A DNA stretch of 64,000 nucleotides, taken from NCBI GenBank assembly GCA_964571275.1, contig CAZNCQ010000008.1, positions 5,485-69,484 of the forward strand, read 5' to 3'. This document shows positions 1 to 10,079 of the stretch, one piece after another. The DNA is from DASRQZ01 sp964571275. Lineage in GTDB: Bacteria; Myxococcota_A; Polyangia; Fen-1088. The stretch's first letter is position 1, and each line of letters starts with the position of its first letter. A model generated the notes under the pieces. The model worked only from the letters and a program-made list of their open reading frames with translations. It did not search any database and was not told the DNA's origin. The translations under genes were made by a program, and so were the position numbers.

Positions 1-95
1 TGCGCCGCCTCGTGACGCAGATCCGCGACGAGAAGGATGCGGGCGGCTCGCCGACACCGACGCCGCGCCGCACGTCGATCCGCAAGGCGGACTGA
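1..95 (+). CDS. C-terminal tail of an unidentified protein (partial)
   Basis: Only the last 30 codons and the TGA at 93-95 lie in the window; the frame starts at base 3. The tail is basic and rich in Ser, Thr and Pro (ends TSIRKAD). That is too little to name a family. I call it coding only because the frame is open to the window edge and the next gene converges on it 36 bases later. Confidence 0.4.
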   Translation, partial: RRLVTQIRDEKDAGGSPTPTPRRTSIRKAD

Positions 96-131
96 GCCGT
101 CCCGCAAGACGGCCTCGGCCGTCGCCACGAC

Positions 132-1292
132 TTACTGCGGCCCCGCCTGCGCCATGATCTCGACGGCGGCGGTGCAGGGATCCTCGGTGGTGTAGTCGTA
201 GGGCGGCGTGAACGCCGCGCCTCCCACGCCGGCGGTGTTGCCCTTGACGCCCTCGAAGAGGTTGGCGCGCGCTTCGAGCACGCTGGTGGCGTCGGCGTAG
301 TCGGTGACGTCGAACGGTGTGTTGGTGCCGCGGAAGATGTTCTTCTCGGCCAGGATGCTCGCGCCCACGCCGAGGCCGATGCAATACGCGTTGCCCCCCG
401 ACGTCCACAGGTTGTCGAAGAGGTGAATCTCGCCGTAGCGCGCCCGTGGCATGCGCTCGTACACGTTGGGCCCCCACCAGTCATGGTGCCAGGTCACGCG
501 CAGGTGGCCCTGGTCCGACGTCGAGTTGTCGGAGCTGCCGATCAGGTCCGAGAACTCGTGCCCGCCGGCGGCGCCCGCCGGGTCGACGCGCGGAGCCGTG
601 TAATAGAACTTGGTCCAGGACAGCGTGATGAAGTCGGAGGCCTGGTTGATGTCCAGGTTGCCGTCGGAGCCGTCGGAGATCTCGTCGTGATCGAACCAGA
701 CGTGGTGCGAGCCGCTGATCGTCACCGCGTCGGCGCCGGCCGAGCAGTCCTTGGCGGCCGCGGGATCCTTGCAGTTGTAACCGACGATCTTGAGGTTGCG
801 GACGATGACGTTGTACGAGGCCGAGATCTTGATGTTGCCCTGGACCTGGCCGCCGCAGACGCCGACCAGAGTCTTGTTGGACCCGATGCGCACGTTGCCG
901 GAGATCGTGACGCCGGCGATCTGCACGACCGCCGGCGCCGTGCCCGCGAGCGCGTTGTTGAGATCGGCGAGCGTGGTGACGCTGACCGGCGTCGCCGCGT
1001 CGCCGCCGGTCGTCGTGTCGACCGACACCGTGCCGTTGCCCATGCCGGGCACGGTGGCCCAGCCGACGAGCGGGCTCGGCGGCGGCGGCGCGTCGCAGCT
1101 GGGGGGCGTCTCGGTGTTGCCCGCGCCCGGCATCGCCAGGCCCGCGTCGACCGGCGGACAGAGACCGAAGGGATCCGAGTTGACCGGCATGGTCGTCGGG
1201 GTGGCCGCGGAGAAGCAACCGGCGATTCCCACGAGCCCGAGCCACGCCCATCGCGATCGCGAACACACCGCTATCCAGAGCCGCGCATCCAC
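132..1292 (-). CDS. secreted pectate lyase, polysaccharide lyase family 1
   Basis: 386 aa. It should cleave polygalacturonate by beta-elimination outside the cytoplasm. The N-terminus has a hydrophobic stretch ending in a lipobox (IAGC, Cys26), so export as a lipoprotein is likely. A Pro/Gly-rich linker follows to about residue 80, then a right-handed parallel beta-helix. Family-1 signatures are visible: WFDHDEISDGSDG near residue 199 (the Asp-rich calcium site), LSWTKF, and RMPRARYGE near residue 279, which carries the arginine expected to act as catalytic base. The length fits a bacterial PL1 enzyme. It has no close operon partner. A GH28 polygalacturonase and a GH9 cellulase elsewhere in the window point to the same plant-polysaccharide lifestyle. 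An internal start is possible because the first 14 residues are an unusual n-region. Confidence 0.88.
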   Translation of the reverse strand: MDARLWIAVCSRSRWAWLGLVGIAGCFSAATPTTMPVNSDPFGLCPPVDAGLAMPGAGNTETPPSCDAPPPPSPLVGWATVPGMGNGTVSVDTTTGGDAATPVSVTTLADLNNALAGTAPAVVQIAGVTISGNVRIGSNKTLVGVCGGQVQGNIKISASYNVIVRNLKIVGYNCKDPAAAKDCSAGADAVTISGSHHVWFDHDEISDGSDGNLDINQASDFITLSWTKFYYTAPRVDPAGAAGGHEFSDLIGSSDNSTSDQGHLRVTWHHDWWGPNVYERMPRARYGEIHLFDNLWTSGGNAYCIGLGVGASILAEKNIFRGTNTPFDVTDYADATSVLEARANLFEGVKGNTAGVGGAAFTPPYDYTTEDPCTAAVEIMAQAGPQ

Positions 1293-1348
1293 GGTTGGGC
1301 TCTAGAGTGTTCCGCCGCGCGCGCGACGGCTCATGACGGGCAATTCGT

Positions 1349-2740
<1,392 letters not shown>

Positions 2741-2878
2741 GCGCAGGCTACCGCGCCCCGCGCCAGGAAAAAAAGCCCTACGGAGCGGTCCCGAGCCCGA
2801 AGATCAGCCGCCACCCGACGAAAACGCAGTGTGGGGCCCGCTCTTCCCGGCGAATCGACTCGACGCTCGCGAAACGCC

Positions 2879-4939
2879 TCACCGGTTGTCGGTGGGCGCG
2901 AGCTCGATGAGGGGGATGTCGTCGCGGCGGCGCGGGCCGAGGCGGACGCCGATGAGGGGGCCGAACAGCGGGGTCTCGATCGGCGTCGCCTTGGGCTCGG
3001 TCCAGTCGGTGACCGGCACGCCGGTGAGCTTGCGTGGCTCCACGCCGCTCTCGCCGACGGAGCGGCCGCGCGCCTTGGGCAGCTCGACGTGGGCGGCGCG
3101 CGACGCCAGCTCCAGCAGGAACGTCAGCGCGTTGTACGAGTAGATGGTCTGGTTCGCGGGCAGACCGGTGACGCGCGACAGCTCGTCGGTCCAGAAGATG
3201 TAGGGCTCGATGGCGATCGCGTACAGCCGCTTGCGCTGCGCTTCGGGGATGCCGGCCAGCTCGCGCAGGCCGACGAATTCGGCCTCGGTGGTGCGATCGC
3301 CCCACTCGTGGCGGTGGCGCACGGCCACGCGGCGCAACGCCTGCCGCTTGTCGAGATCGCCGGAGCGGAAGAACTGGCGCAGCTCGTCGGCCGACAGCTC
3401 CTGGTCGCCGGTGCGGTCGGCCATGTTGATCAGATCGGCGCGCCGGGTGATCGGCCCGTCGCCGGCGGCATTGATGTAGTGGAACGCGCGCCCGAAGTCG
3501 CCGCCCAGGCGCTCGGTGGTGAAGATCTCGAAGTGGATCTCGGGCCCCTGCTCGGGGCCGCGGCTCACGGTGCCGACGTGGCCGATGACGTCGCCGGCCT
3601 CGACGCGCTCGTCGATGTTCACGACCTCGCCCGCTTCGAGCGCGGCGCGGATCGCGACCGGGCCGTGCGCGACCGACTGCAGCCAGGGGATGGCGTTGGC
3701 CTCGTAGGATCCGATCGACGGCAGCGCGATGTGAGCGATGAGCGAGTAGAACGTCACCGGTTCGTCGTCGACGTCCAGGTCGTGGCGAATGAGCACGAAC
3801 GATCGTGACGACGCGCCCGCGGTCGCGTTGCGCGCGGCGATGATGCGGCCGCGCGTCGGCGCGTGCACGGTGGAGCCGAGCGCCGCGCGAATGTGTACGC
3901 CCGAGTGCCACAGGCGGCCCGCCGCGACCGGGAAGAAGCCGGTGGCGCGCTCTTCGGCGTTGTAGAAAGCGGCGCGCCGCGCCGACACGAGATCTTGTTG
4001 CGTGCGCGGCAGGTCGGTGAACGACCGGATCTGCACCGGCAGCTCGAAGCCGTTGAGCGCGCGCATCAGGCGATGCCAGTCGAGCGCGCCCGGATCCCAC
4101 TTCTGCTTCTGGAGGTCGACGTGCAGGTGACCGAGGATGCCGGCGAAGCTCATCGGATCCGCGAGCGTGTCCATGATCGGCTGGCCGTTGTTTTCGGGGA
4201 TCATCGGCTTGATCTTGGGGAACACGCGCAGCAGCGTGCGCGCGAGCGCGACCAGCGAATCGTATTGCTCGGGGCGGAAGTCGTAGGCCTCGTGACGCTC
4301 GCCATTGATCACCACCTCGCGCGTGGGACGGGTGCGATACTCGGCGGGCAGCTTGGGCCACTCGCTGCGGTCGACCTTGCCTCGGTTGCAGATCTCGACG
4401 CCGATCGAGGTCGCGTTGGCTTCCTCGGCGTGGAACGCGCGCTCGACCAGATCCAGGGTCTGGTAAATCGTGCCATCGGCGTCGATCATGAAGTGCGCCG
4501 ACAGCCCGCAGCCGGCGCCGCTCGGGCGCGGGCGGTTGTGCATCGACTTGAAACAAGAGCGCGAGTTCACGCAGCCGTCGAAGTGCAGCACCAGCTGCGA
4601 GACTTGCTGTTGCATGTCCTCGACAGTGTCGCGTTCCAGCTTCCGCGAACCGTAGCGTTTGGAGTCGGTGTCGCAGCAGCCGCCGTGCTGATCGATGCAG
4701 CGCACCTGGTAGGCGTCGAACCCTTGCGGGTCCTTCCACAGCACCACGGTGCGGCCGACGTCGAACGGCTGCCCGGCGACGATGATGGCGGTCGATTGCA
4801 CGCCCGATTCGGGCGCGGGCAGAAGCCGGGTCGGCAGCGCCGCGTGAACGATCGCCGCGATGGCGCCGCTCGTGACGGCCACGGCGAACGCCGCGGCGAG
4901 CGTCGGGTGGGTCGTGAGCCCGAAACTTCGGCTGGCCAT
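2879..4939 (-). CDS. membrane-anchored N-acetylmuramoyl-L-alanine amidase with a degenerate LytM-like domain
   Basis: 686 aa. After an N-terminal hydrophobic segment (about residues 12-34) comes an amidase_2/PGRP-type domain at roughly 90-310. Its likely zinc ligands are the His in LVLHFDGC and the His in ILGHLHVD...WDPG. It should cut the bond between MurNAc and the stem peptide in the periplasm. A second region near 330-480 resembles M23/LytM peptidases (LWHSGVHIRAALGS, then GPEIHFEIF), but the metal-binding Asp of HxxxD is His and the first His of HxH is Glu, so it may only bind. A stretch DRTGDQELSADEL near 510 matches an EF-hand loop. I prefer the start at MASRSFGL over a Met 18 codons upstream because it puts the hydrophobic segment at the N-terminus. 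Inside a T6SS locus it may be a wall remodeller for apparatus assembly or an effector; no obvious immunity gene lies next to it. Confidence 0.8.
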   Translation of the reverse strand: MASRSFGLTTHPTLAAAFAVAVTSGAIAAIVHAALPTRLLPAPESGVQSTAIIVAGQPFDVGRTVVLWKDPQGFDAYQVRCIDQHGGCCDTDSKRYGSRKLERDTVEDMQQQVSQLVLHFDGCVNSRSCFKSMHNRPRPSGAGCGLSAHFMIDADGTIYQTLDLVERAFHAEEANATSIGVEICNRGKVDRSEWPKLPAEYRTRPTREVVINGERHEAYDFRPEQYDSLVALARTLLRVFPKIKPMIPENNGQPIMDTLADPMSFAGILGHLHVDLQKQKWDPGALDWHRLMRALNGFELPVQIRSFTDLPRTQQDLVSARRAAFYNAEERATGFFPVAAGRLWHSGVHIRAALGSTVHAPTRGRIIAARNATAGASSRSFVLIRHDLDVDDEPVTFYSLIAHIALPSIGSYEANAIPWLQSVAHGPVAIRAALEAGEVVNIDERVEAGDVIGHVGTVSRGPEQGPEIHFEIFTTERLGGDFGRAFHYINAAGDGPITRRADLINMADRTGDQELSADELRQFFRSGDLDKRQALRRVAVRHRHEWGDRTTEAEFVGLRELAGIPEAQRKRLYAIAIEPYIFWTDELSRVTGLPANQTIYSYNALTFLLELASRAAHVELPKARGRSVGESGVEPRKLTGVPVTDWTEPKATPIETPLFGPLIGVRLGPRRRDDIPLIELAPTDNR

Positions 4940-5121
4940 CGAAGCCGCTGATGTTAGCGGCCGGCCGGCCAAGTGGGCAAAGTTCTCTGGCAAGTTCTCC
5001 AGGAAAGTTCTCGAGGAAACGTCGTGAGAAAGTTCCCTTCGAAGGTGACCGTCCCGGTTGGGGTTCGCCGCCCTGTCCGGCGCCCCTCGATCCTTGTTTG
5101 ACCCTCTCCGATCGCGAACCT

Positions 5122-5919
5122 ATGATGACGTCCGCTAACCGCGTGTTCGATAAGCTGAAAAATCTTCTCGGCAATCAGCCGCCCCAGCAGCCGGAGTCGC
5201 CGGCTCCGGCGCGTCCGCCGCGGGCGAGCGCCGCCGGCGGGCCGCCGCGGCGGCCCGCTCGACCACGGAGTCCGCTCTCGGACCCGAACCTCGGCAGCGG
5301 CGGCAGCGCCGGTAGCGGCGGGACGCGATCGCGCGGGTCGAGCGGCGCGTTCGAGCCCCTGGAGCCGCCCGAAGAATCCGCGCCCGCCGAGATTCCGTGC
5401 CCCAACTGCGGGGAGCCGATGCTCGCCGGCTGGGGCACCACGTGCGGCAAGTGCCGGCCCAATCTCGTCGGCGCCAAGACCATGTTCTTCGCGCCCGGGC
5501 AGGTCGAGCTGCCGGCGTCACACGCCGCGGCCGGCATGACGCTCGGCTGGCTGATCGTCGTACGCACCGGGGATGAATCGAAGAAGGGCTCGCTCGTCGA
5601 GCTGGACGCCGACGCCGTGCTGTCGCGGGCCGACGCGCCGCCGATCGGCGCCGCCAAGCTGGTGGCGTTCGACGATGGCTTCATGTCGAGCGGGCACGCC
5701 GTGCTGAGCCGCCCGCTGACCGGTGAGCGGACCGACGCGTTCACGATCCGCGACCGCGACCGTCCCGGCCCGTCGGCCAACGGCACCTTCGTGAACTCGC
5801 ACAAGCTGGTCAAGGGCGAGATCGTCCGGCTGGCCGACGGTGACATCATCAAGGTCGGCACCACCGAGCTGCTCTTCAAGTCGCTGTGGCTTCCTCCGGT
5901 CGGCACTCGAACCCCATGA
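5122..5919 (+). CDS. zinc-ribbon FHA-domain protein
   Basis: 265 aa, cytoplasmic. It starts with a short helix (MMTSANRVFDKLKNLL), then a long Pro/Arg/Gly/Ser-rich linker to about residue 85. A four-cysteine zinc ribbon follows (C93-PN-C96 and C108-GK-C111), then a C-terminal FHA domain at about 140-253 (SSGH at 189-192, SANGTFVN at 218-225). FHA domains bind phospho-threonine. I chose the ATG at 5122, 57 codons inside a longer open frame, because the upstream codons read as non-coding and start inside the divergent gene's leader. Its stop overlaps the start of the next gene by four bases (ATGA), so the two are translationally coupled. With the kinase at 32805 it probably belongs to the T6SS phospho-signalling circuit (inference). 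Confidence 0.8.
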   Translation: MMTSANRVFDKLKNLLGNQPPQQPESPAPARPPRASAAGGPPRRPARPRSPLSDPNLGSGGSAGSGGTRSRGSSGAFEPLEPPEESAPAEIPCPNCGEPMLAGWGTTCGKCRPNLVGAKTMFFAPGQVELPASHAAAGMTLGWLIVVRTGDESKKGSLVELDADAVLSRADAPPIGAAKLVAFDDGFMSSGHAVLSRPLTGERTDAFTIRDRDRPGPSANGTFVNSHKLVKGEIVRLADGDIIKVGTTELLFKSLWLPPVGTRTP

Positions 5920-7841
5920 TGAATAGCCGACGGCGAATCCCCGCAGCGGTCGTCCTGGCGACCGTGCTCGCGCTCCCGACGTTGCCGTCGGTCGCGTGGG
6001 CGGCCGGGCCGGCGCTGATCACCACGCGGCCGACGCTCGACGCCGAGACCGACGAGCTGACGTTCTTCGTCGGCGGCTTCAATGACGCCGGACGCTCGCT
6101 GAAGGCGACCAGCCTCGAGCTGACGATCGATGGACAAAAGTCGGACGCGCCGCCGATCACCCAGTCGCTGTCCGACTGGGCGACGACGTCGGCCGAGGGG
6201 AGCAAGACCTGGCACCCGCCCGTGTCGGTCGGCCTGGTCTATTTGTGGATCGAGCACATCCCGCCCGGCGTTCTCGACGGGATCCAGGCGTTCTTCCAGC
6301 GCGTCCCGTCGCGCACCGTGGTCTATCCGACGGTCTACGGCCGCATGCGCCAGGGGCGCGCGCGCCTGACCGCCGCCGACGTGAGCCGCCTCGGCGACGT
6401 GCCTTACATCGAGGGCAACCGCCCCAATCTGGTCGAGGCCATGCGGCTGGATCTCGGCGACCTGGGCGCCGACCAGGCGCCGTTGCGCATCCTGGTCGTG
6501 GTCACCGACGGGCGCGACTTCGCGGATCCCAAGGGCGAGGGGCCGGGCGATTTCGCGTCGCTCGGCCGCGAGATCCGCAAGGCCGGCATCACGCCGCTGG
6601 TGGTCGCGTTCCCGGCTCCCGACGCCGATCGCGCGCAGGCGACCTCGAATCTCAGCGACTTCCACGACGCCGCCGGTGGTGTGCTGCGCATGCTCGACCA
6701 GCCGCAGGATCTGGAGAACGCGCTCGAGTCGCTGGGCCAGGGCATCGCCGACTTGCTGCGCGTGCGCGTGGCCACGCCATTCAGCTGGCACCTGCTCGGC
6801 GGCGCGCACAAGTTGTCGGTTCGCCTCAACGTCGGTGGCGGGCAGCGCCTGGGCGCGGACATGGGCGCGGTCTCGATCGGCCCGGGCAAGCTGCGATCGT
6901 TGCTCCTGGGCGTGGCCGGCGCTCTGGCGCTGGTGGCGGGCGGCGTGATCGTCTTCATGCGGCGCCGGCCGGCGGCCAGCGCCGGCAGCGACGACGAGAT
7001 CCTGCAGGCGGCGCACGATCTGATCCGGCGCGGCGCCTCGCCGCGGCGCGCGGTCGACGAGCTGACGCGCAGCTACCCCGAGACAATCGGCGAGCTCGCC
7101 AATCTGGATCAAGAGGTCTTCTCCGACCCGCGCTTCCCTTACTTTCGCACGCGCCCCGGACGGCTGCGCATGCAGGAGATCCGCGACCTGCTCGCGAAGA
7201 AATCAGTCGACAGCCCGATGCTCGACGACACCCTGGCGGCGGTGCTGGCCGACGCGGTCAGCAATCGCTCGCCGCCGGATCAGGCGGCGGCGATGGTCGC
7301 CGCGCGCGTGGGCGCCGACGAGTGCACGGCGTTCACCAGCCTGGGGCTCGACCGCCTCGTCGAGGCGCTGCGCGCGGCCGCGGAGTCGCACCCGTCGCTG
7401 GGGACGCCGCGCGCGCGCGGCGCCGTGGTCGCGATCCAGGACACGCTGCGCACGCGCGTGGGCGCGCTCGGGATCGTCGTCGGCTGGCTGGTGCGCGCGG
7501 GCGGCAGCGGCCGTCGCGGTGAGACGCTGCGTCTCGGCGACGGGCGCACCTTGATCGGCCTCTCCGGAAGCTGCTCGATTCGCCTCTCGCAAGACCATAC
7601 GGTCGCCGCCGAGCACGCGGAGGTCACCCTCGAGGGCGGCGAGTTCGCGATCGCGCCGCTCGGCGGACCGGTCACCGTCGAGGGCTCCGCGGTCGACAAG
7701 CGCACCCCGCTGACCGACGGCGAGACCATCGGCATCGGCGAAGGCCTCTTCATCTTCAAGTCGGCCAGCGCCGGCAACCTGTCGACCGAGCCCGGCAAGG
7801 GCAGCCGCACCACGGCTGCCCGAGTCCGCCAGCGCAGCTAG
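5916..7841 (+). CDS. exported VWA-like / transmembrane / cytoplasmic FHA protein
   Basis: 641 aa. A Sec signal peptide (MMNSRRRIPAAVVLATV...AWAA) is followed by about 290 residues with a VWA-like core (ILVVVTDGRDF near 190-202) that lacks a canonical DxSxS metal site. One transmembrane segment lies at about 325-347, ending in RRR. The cytoplasmic part has a helical region and a C-terminal FHA-like domain (about 535-625; LRLGDGRTLIG, DGETIGIGE). The layout suggests a sensor that joins a periplasmic VWA-like module to an internal phospho-threonine reader. It overlaps the upstream zinc-ribbon FHA gene by ATGA and is convergent with the lipoprotein gene at 7849. I do not know a characterised protein of exactly this architecture. 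The function is unassigned; a link to T6SS activation is inferred from context. Confidence 0.75.
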   Translation: MMNSRRRIPAAVVLATVLALPTLPSVAWAAGPALITTRPTLDAETDELTFFVGGFNDAGRSLKATSLELTIDGQKSDAPPITQSLSDWATTSAEGSKTWHPPVSVGLVYLWIEHIPPGVLDGIQAFFQRVPSRTVVYPTVYGRMRQGRARLTAADVSRLGDVPYIEGNRPNLVEAMRLDLGDLGADQAPLRILVVVTDGRDFADPKGEGPGDFASLGREIRKAGITPLVVAFPAPDADRAQATSNLSDFHDAAGGVLRMLDQPQDLENALESLGQGIADLLRVRVATPFSWHLLGGAHKLSVRLNVGGGQRLGADMGAVSIGPGKLRSLLLGVAGALALVAGGVIVFMRRRPAASAGSDDEILQAAHDLIRRGASPRRAVDELTRSYPETIGELANLDQEVFSDPRFPYFRTRPGRLRMQEIRDLLAKKSVDSPMLDDTLAAVLADAVSNRSPPDQAAAMVAARVGADECTAFTSLGLDRLVEALRAAAESHPSLGTPRARGAVVAIQDTLRTRVGALGIVVGWLVRAGGSGRRGETLRLGDGRTLIGLSGSCSIRLSQDHTVAAEHAEVTLEGGEFAIAPLGGPVTVEGSAVDKRTPLTDGETIGIGEGLFIFKSASAGNLSTEPGKGSRTTAARVRQRS

Positions 7842-7848
7842 AGCTCAG

Positions 7849-8778
7849 TCAGAGCTGCTGCTGCTGCGCGAGCCAGCGCGCGAGGATCGACGGTGCCGTC
7901 GCCACCAGGTTCCCGTCCTTCAACGTCACCTGCCGCTCCGACTGCACGCGCGTCACGAATGAGCCGGTGCCGGTGTCCGACGCCGGCTCGGCGCCGCTCA
8001 GACCCAGCTGCTCGCGCACCGACATGTTGTCGGGCCCGTAGGTGATCGAAACCGAGATGTCGTACTTGTTGCGCTTGCGCCCGTGGGCGACACCGGCCTG
8101 GTGCATCGGAAAGAACGCGGGTCCCAGGCAGGCGCTCTTGTCGTCGACGAGCGGCTTGTTGACGAAGCGATCGCCGACCAGCGGCAGGATGCGGGTCGCG
8201 CGCTCGCACGACGACGGCTTCGCGCAGTACTCACCGTCGGCGACCAGCACCGTGCCGCTGCCCAGGCGTGCCAGACGCAGCGATGGATTCTCGGGGTAGG
8301 CGCGCAGGACGCCGATCGCCCGCATCGCCAGCCCCTGCGGCTCGATCTCGACCAGCGCGACGGGGCCTTCGCCCTGGCCGTCGGCGTAGCGATCGGTCAC
8401 GGCCCAGACCAGCCGCCGCGAATCCGTCACGTTGACGATGGTCACATCGCGGTTCGACACGATCGCGCCGGGGTTGACCCGCACGGCCGACGTCTCGCCC
8501 GGGCAGCCGTCACCCTCCAGGTTGATCGGCGATCCCGTGCAGGTCAGCGCCGGCCGCATCAGCTCGCCGGTCATCTGGTAGCCCTGCAGCAGCAGCGCGA
8601 ACCAGTACTGTGGCGGGAAGACGCGGTCGCGCAGCGGCTTGTCGGAGCCCATCGTGGTCGCGACCGTGCAAGGACGCGCCGGGCCCGCGACCATCGGCCG
8701 CGCGCGAGGCTGGCATCCGGCCGCGGCCGCCGCGCAGGCGAGCGTGACCGCGAGACAGAGCTCGCCACGCGTCTTCAT
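7849..8778 (-). CDS. T6SS-locus lipoprotein of unknown function
   Basis: 309 aa. A lipoprotein signal peptide ends at AAAGC (Cys22). The mature part has several cysteines and no domain I recognise; it contains mixed beta-strand-like stretches (VTIVNVTDSRRLVWAVTD). The C-terminus is helical with a Gln run. Its start overlaps the stop of tagH by four bases, so it is co-transcribed and probably made in step with TagH. That placement suggests an envelope accessory part of the T6SS, but nothing in the sequence proves it. Confidence 0.65.
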   Translation of the reverse strand: MKTRGELCLAVTLACAAAAAGCQPRARPMVAGPARPCTVATTMGSDKPLRDRVFPPQYWFALLLQGYQMTGELMRPALTCTGSPINLEGDGCPGETSAVRVNPGAIVSNRDVTIVNVTDSRRLVWAVTDRYADGQGEGPVALVEIEPQGLAMRAIGVLRAYPENPSLRLARLGSGTVLVADGEYCAKPSSCERATRILPLVGDRFVNKPLVDDKSACLGPAFFPMHQAGVAHGRKRNKYDISVSITYGPDNMSVREQLGLSGAEPASDTGTGSFVTRVQSERQVTLKDGNLVATAPSILARWLAQQQQL

Positions 8779-9935
8779 TTCTTGTCCTCTTTCTTGCGGC
8801 GCACGCCCTCTTCGCCCAGCGTGACGCTGGCGTAGGCGCGCGCGAAATCATCGCTGAAGATCGCCGTGTGCAGCTCGTCGTCGTCGGTGACCAGCTGATC
8901 GAACCGCTCGAGATAGTTCTTCCACTGCGCCTTGGTCTTGCCGCGCGACAGGAGCCCGCCCGCCCCCACGTCCAGCTCGTTGGCGCGCGGGTCCAGTGAC
9001 TGCAGCACCGCGCGTACGCCCTCGGTGATCGCTTCCATCATCGCGATGTGGTGGATCCCCAGGTCGGCGAAGACCCCGATCAGCTCGCGCGCCGCCACGG
9101 CCGGATCGAGGTTGGGCTGCAGCAAGTAGTCGAGGATCTCGGCCGCGGTGCGCGCGCGGTGCAGCGCGGACTTGCCGTGGATGGTGCGCACGCCGACTTC
9201 GGCGCCAAACTGCTCGTAGCCCTTGCGCAGGCCGACGAACGACTCCGCGAACGCCTCCAGCAGCTGGCGCTGCCGCGCCACCAGGTCCGGCGCGCCGGGA
9301 CCGGGCGCCGAGGCCACCGGCGACGGCGCAGCTCCGGCTGCCGAGGGAGCCGCCAGCGGAACGTTCCCGGACGCCGATCCTCGTGCGCCGACGTGCGCGG
9401 GCGCAGCCGGCGGCGGGCCGTGCGGGGGCGTCGCATGAGGATCTTCCACGGGTGACTGCCGCAATCCGGGGCTGCTGACCCCCGGGTGGTAGCTCGAAAA
9501 CGGCGACGCCGATCCTGGGCCGCCCGACTTGGGCCGGTCGGGCGAGCGAATCACCGCGGGCGCCGGGCCGGGCGGCGACGTGCGATCGTCGGGCACGCCC
9601 CACCCGAGAGTCTTGCCGAGGTTGGCGTCGCCCTGTTGCACGGCGATCGACAGCTCGACGCCACCCACTTGTAGGCGCGACGCCTCCGTCAGCTCCACGG
9701 CGACGTTCTTGGTCAGGCGTTTCCCGTCGAGCATCGACCCGTTCGTCGACCCGAGGTCGAAGTAGGCGACGCTGCGGTTATCGAAGCGGATTGTGCCGTG
9801 CCACTCGGAGACGAACGGCGTGTCGATCGACAGGTCGTTCAGCTGGTTGCGTCCGATGCGCACCGGCGAATGAGAAAACCGCATCTTCCGGCTCGAGCCG
9901 GTCTTCGGATCGGTGATCTGGACTTCGAGGATCAT
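8775..9935 (-). CDS. tagH: T6SS FHA-domain protein TagH
   Basis: 386 aa. The N-terminal FHA domain (residues 1-105; VRIGRN, FVSEWHG, DLGSTNGSMLDG) is followed by a Pro/Gly/Ser-rich linker to about 220. The C-terminal domain typical of TagH/Fha1 proteins follows (FVGLRKGYEQFG, TAAEILDYLL, IGVFADLG). In studied systems this protein is phosphorylated by the Ser/Thr kinase PpkA and promotes assembly of the secretion machine. Here the kinase lies at the far end of the locus (32805). The gene is transcribed away from tssA across a 144-base divergent region and is coupled by ATGA to the following lipoprotein gene. Confidence 0.88.
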   Translation of the reverse strand: MILEVQITDPKTGSSRKMRFSHSPVRIGRNQLNDLSIDTPFVSEWHGTIRFDNRSVAYFDLGSTNGSMLDGKRLTKNVAVELTEASRLQVGGVELSIAVQQGDANLGKTLGWGVPDDRTSPPGPAPAVIRSPDRPKSGGPGSASPFSSYHPGVSSPGLRQSPVEDPHATPPHGPPPAAPAHVGARGSASGNVPLAAPSAAGAAPSPVASAPGPGAPDLVARQRQLLEAFAESFVGLRKGYEQFGAEVGVRTIHGKSALHRARTAAEILDYLLQPNLDPAVAARELIGVFADLGIHHIAMMEAITEGVRAVLQSLDPRANELDVGAGGLLSRGKTKAQWKNYLERFDQLVTDDDELHTAIFSDDFARAYASVTLGEEGVRRKKEDKK

Positions 9936-10018
9936 CAGTCAGCGCCCTGCAGGACGGAGGCCGCCATCATAGCCGATCGTGACCCCTGCCGCGCGGAGTG
10001 ATGCGGAGCGCAAGCCAA

Positions 10019-10047
10019 TTGACAACGAGCGGAAGGTAAAGGCTAAT
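10019..10047 (+). promoter_or_regulatory. candidate sigma-70-type promoter for the tssA operon
   Basis: A perfect -35 hexamer TTGACA (10019-10024) is separated by 17 bases from GCTAAT (10042-10047, four of six matches). It lies 33 bases before the tssA start codon in a stretch clearly richer in A and T than the surrounding DNA. The 144-base divergent region it sits in must also serve tagH on the other strand. Confidence 0.5.
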
Positions 10048-10079
10048 AAGCACGATTTAGTAGATACGCTAGGACCGCC

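Noticed and set aside
9985..10025. possible -24/-12 promoter for tagH (TGGCTTG, then GCA on the minus strand)
   Set aside because: Only the core GG/GC fits; four other consensus positions mismatch.
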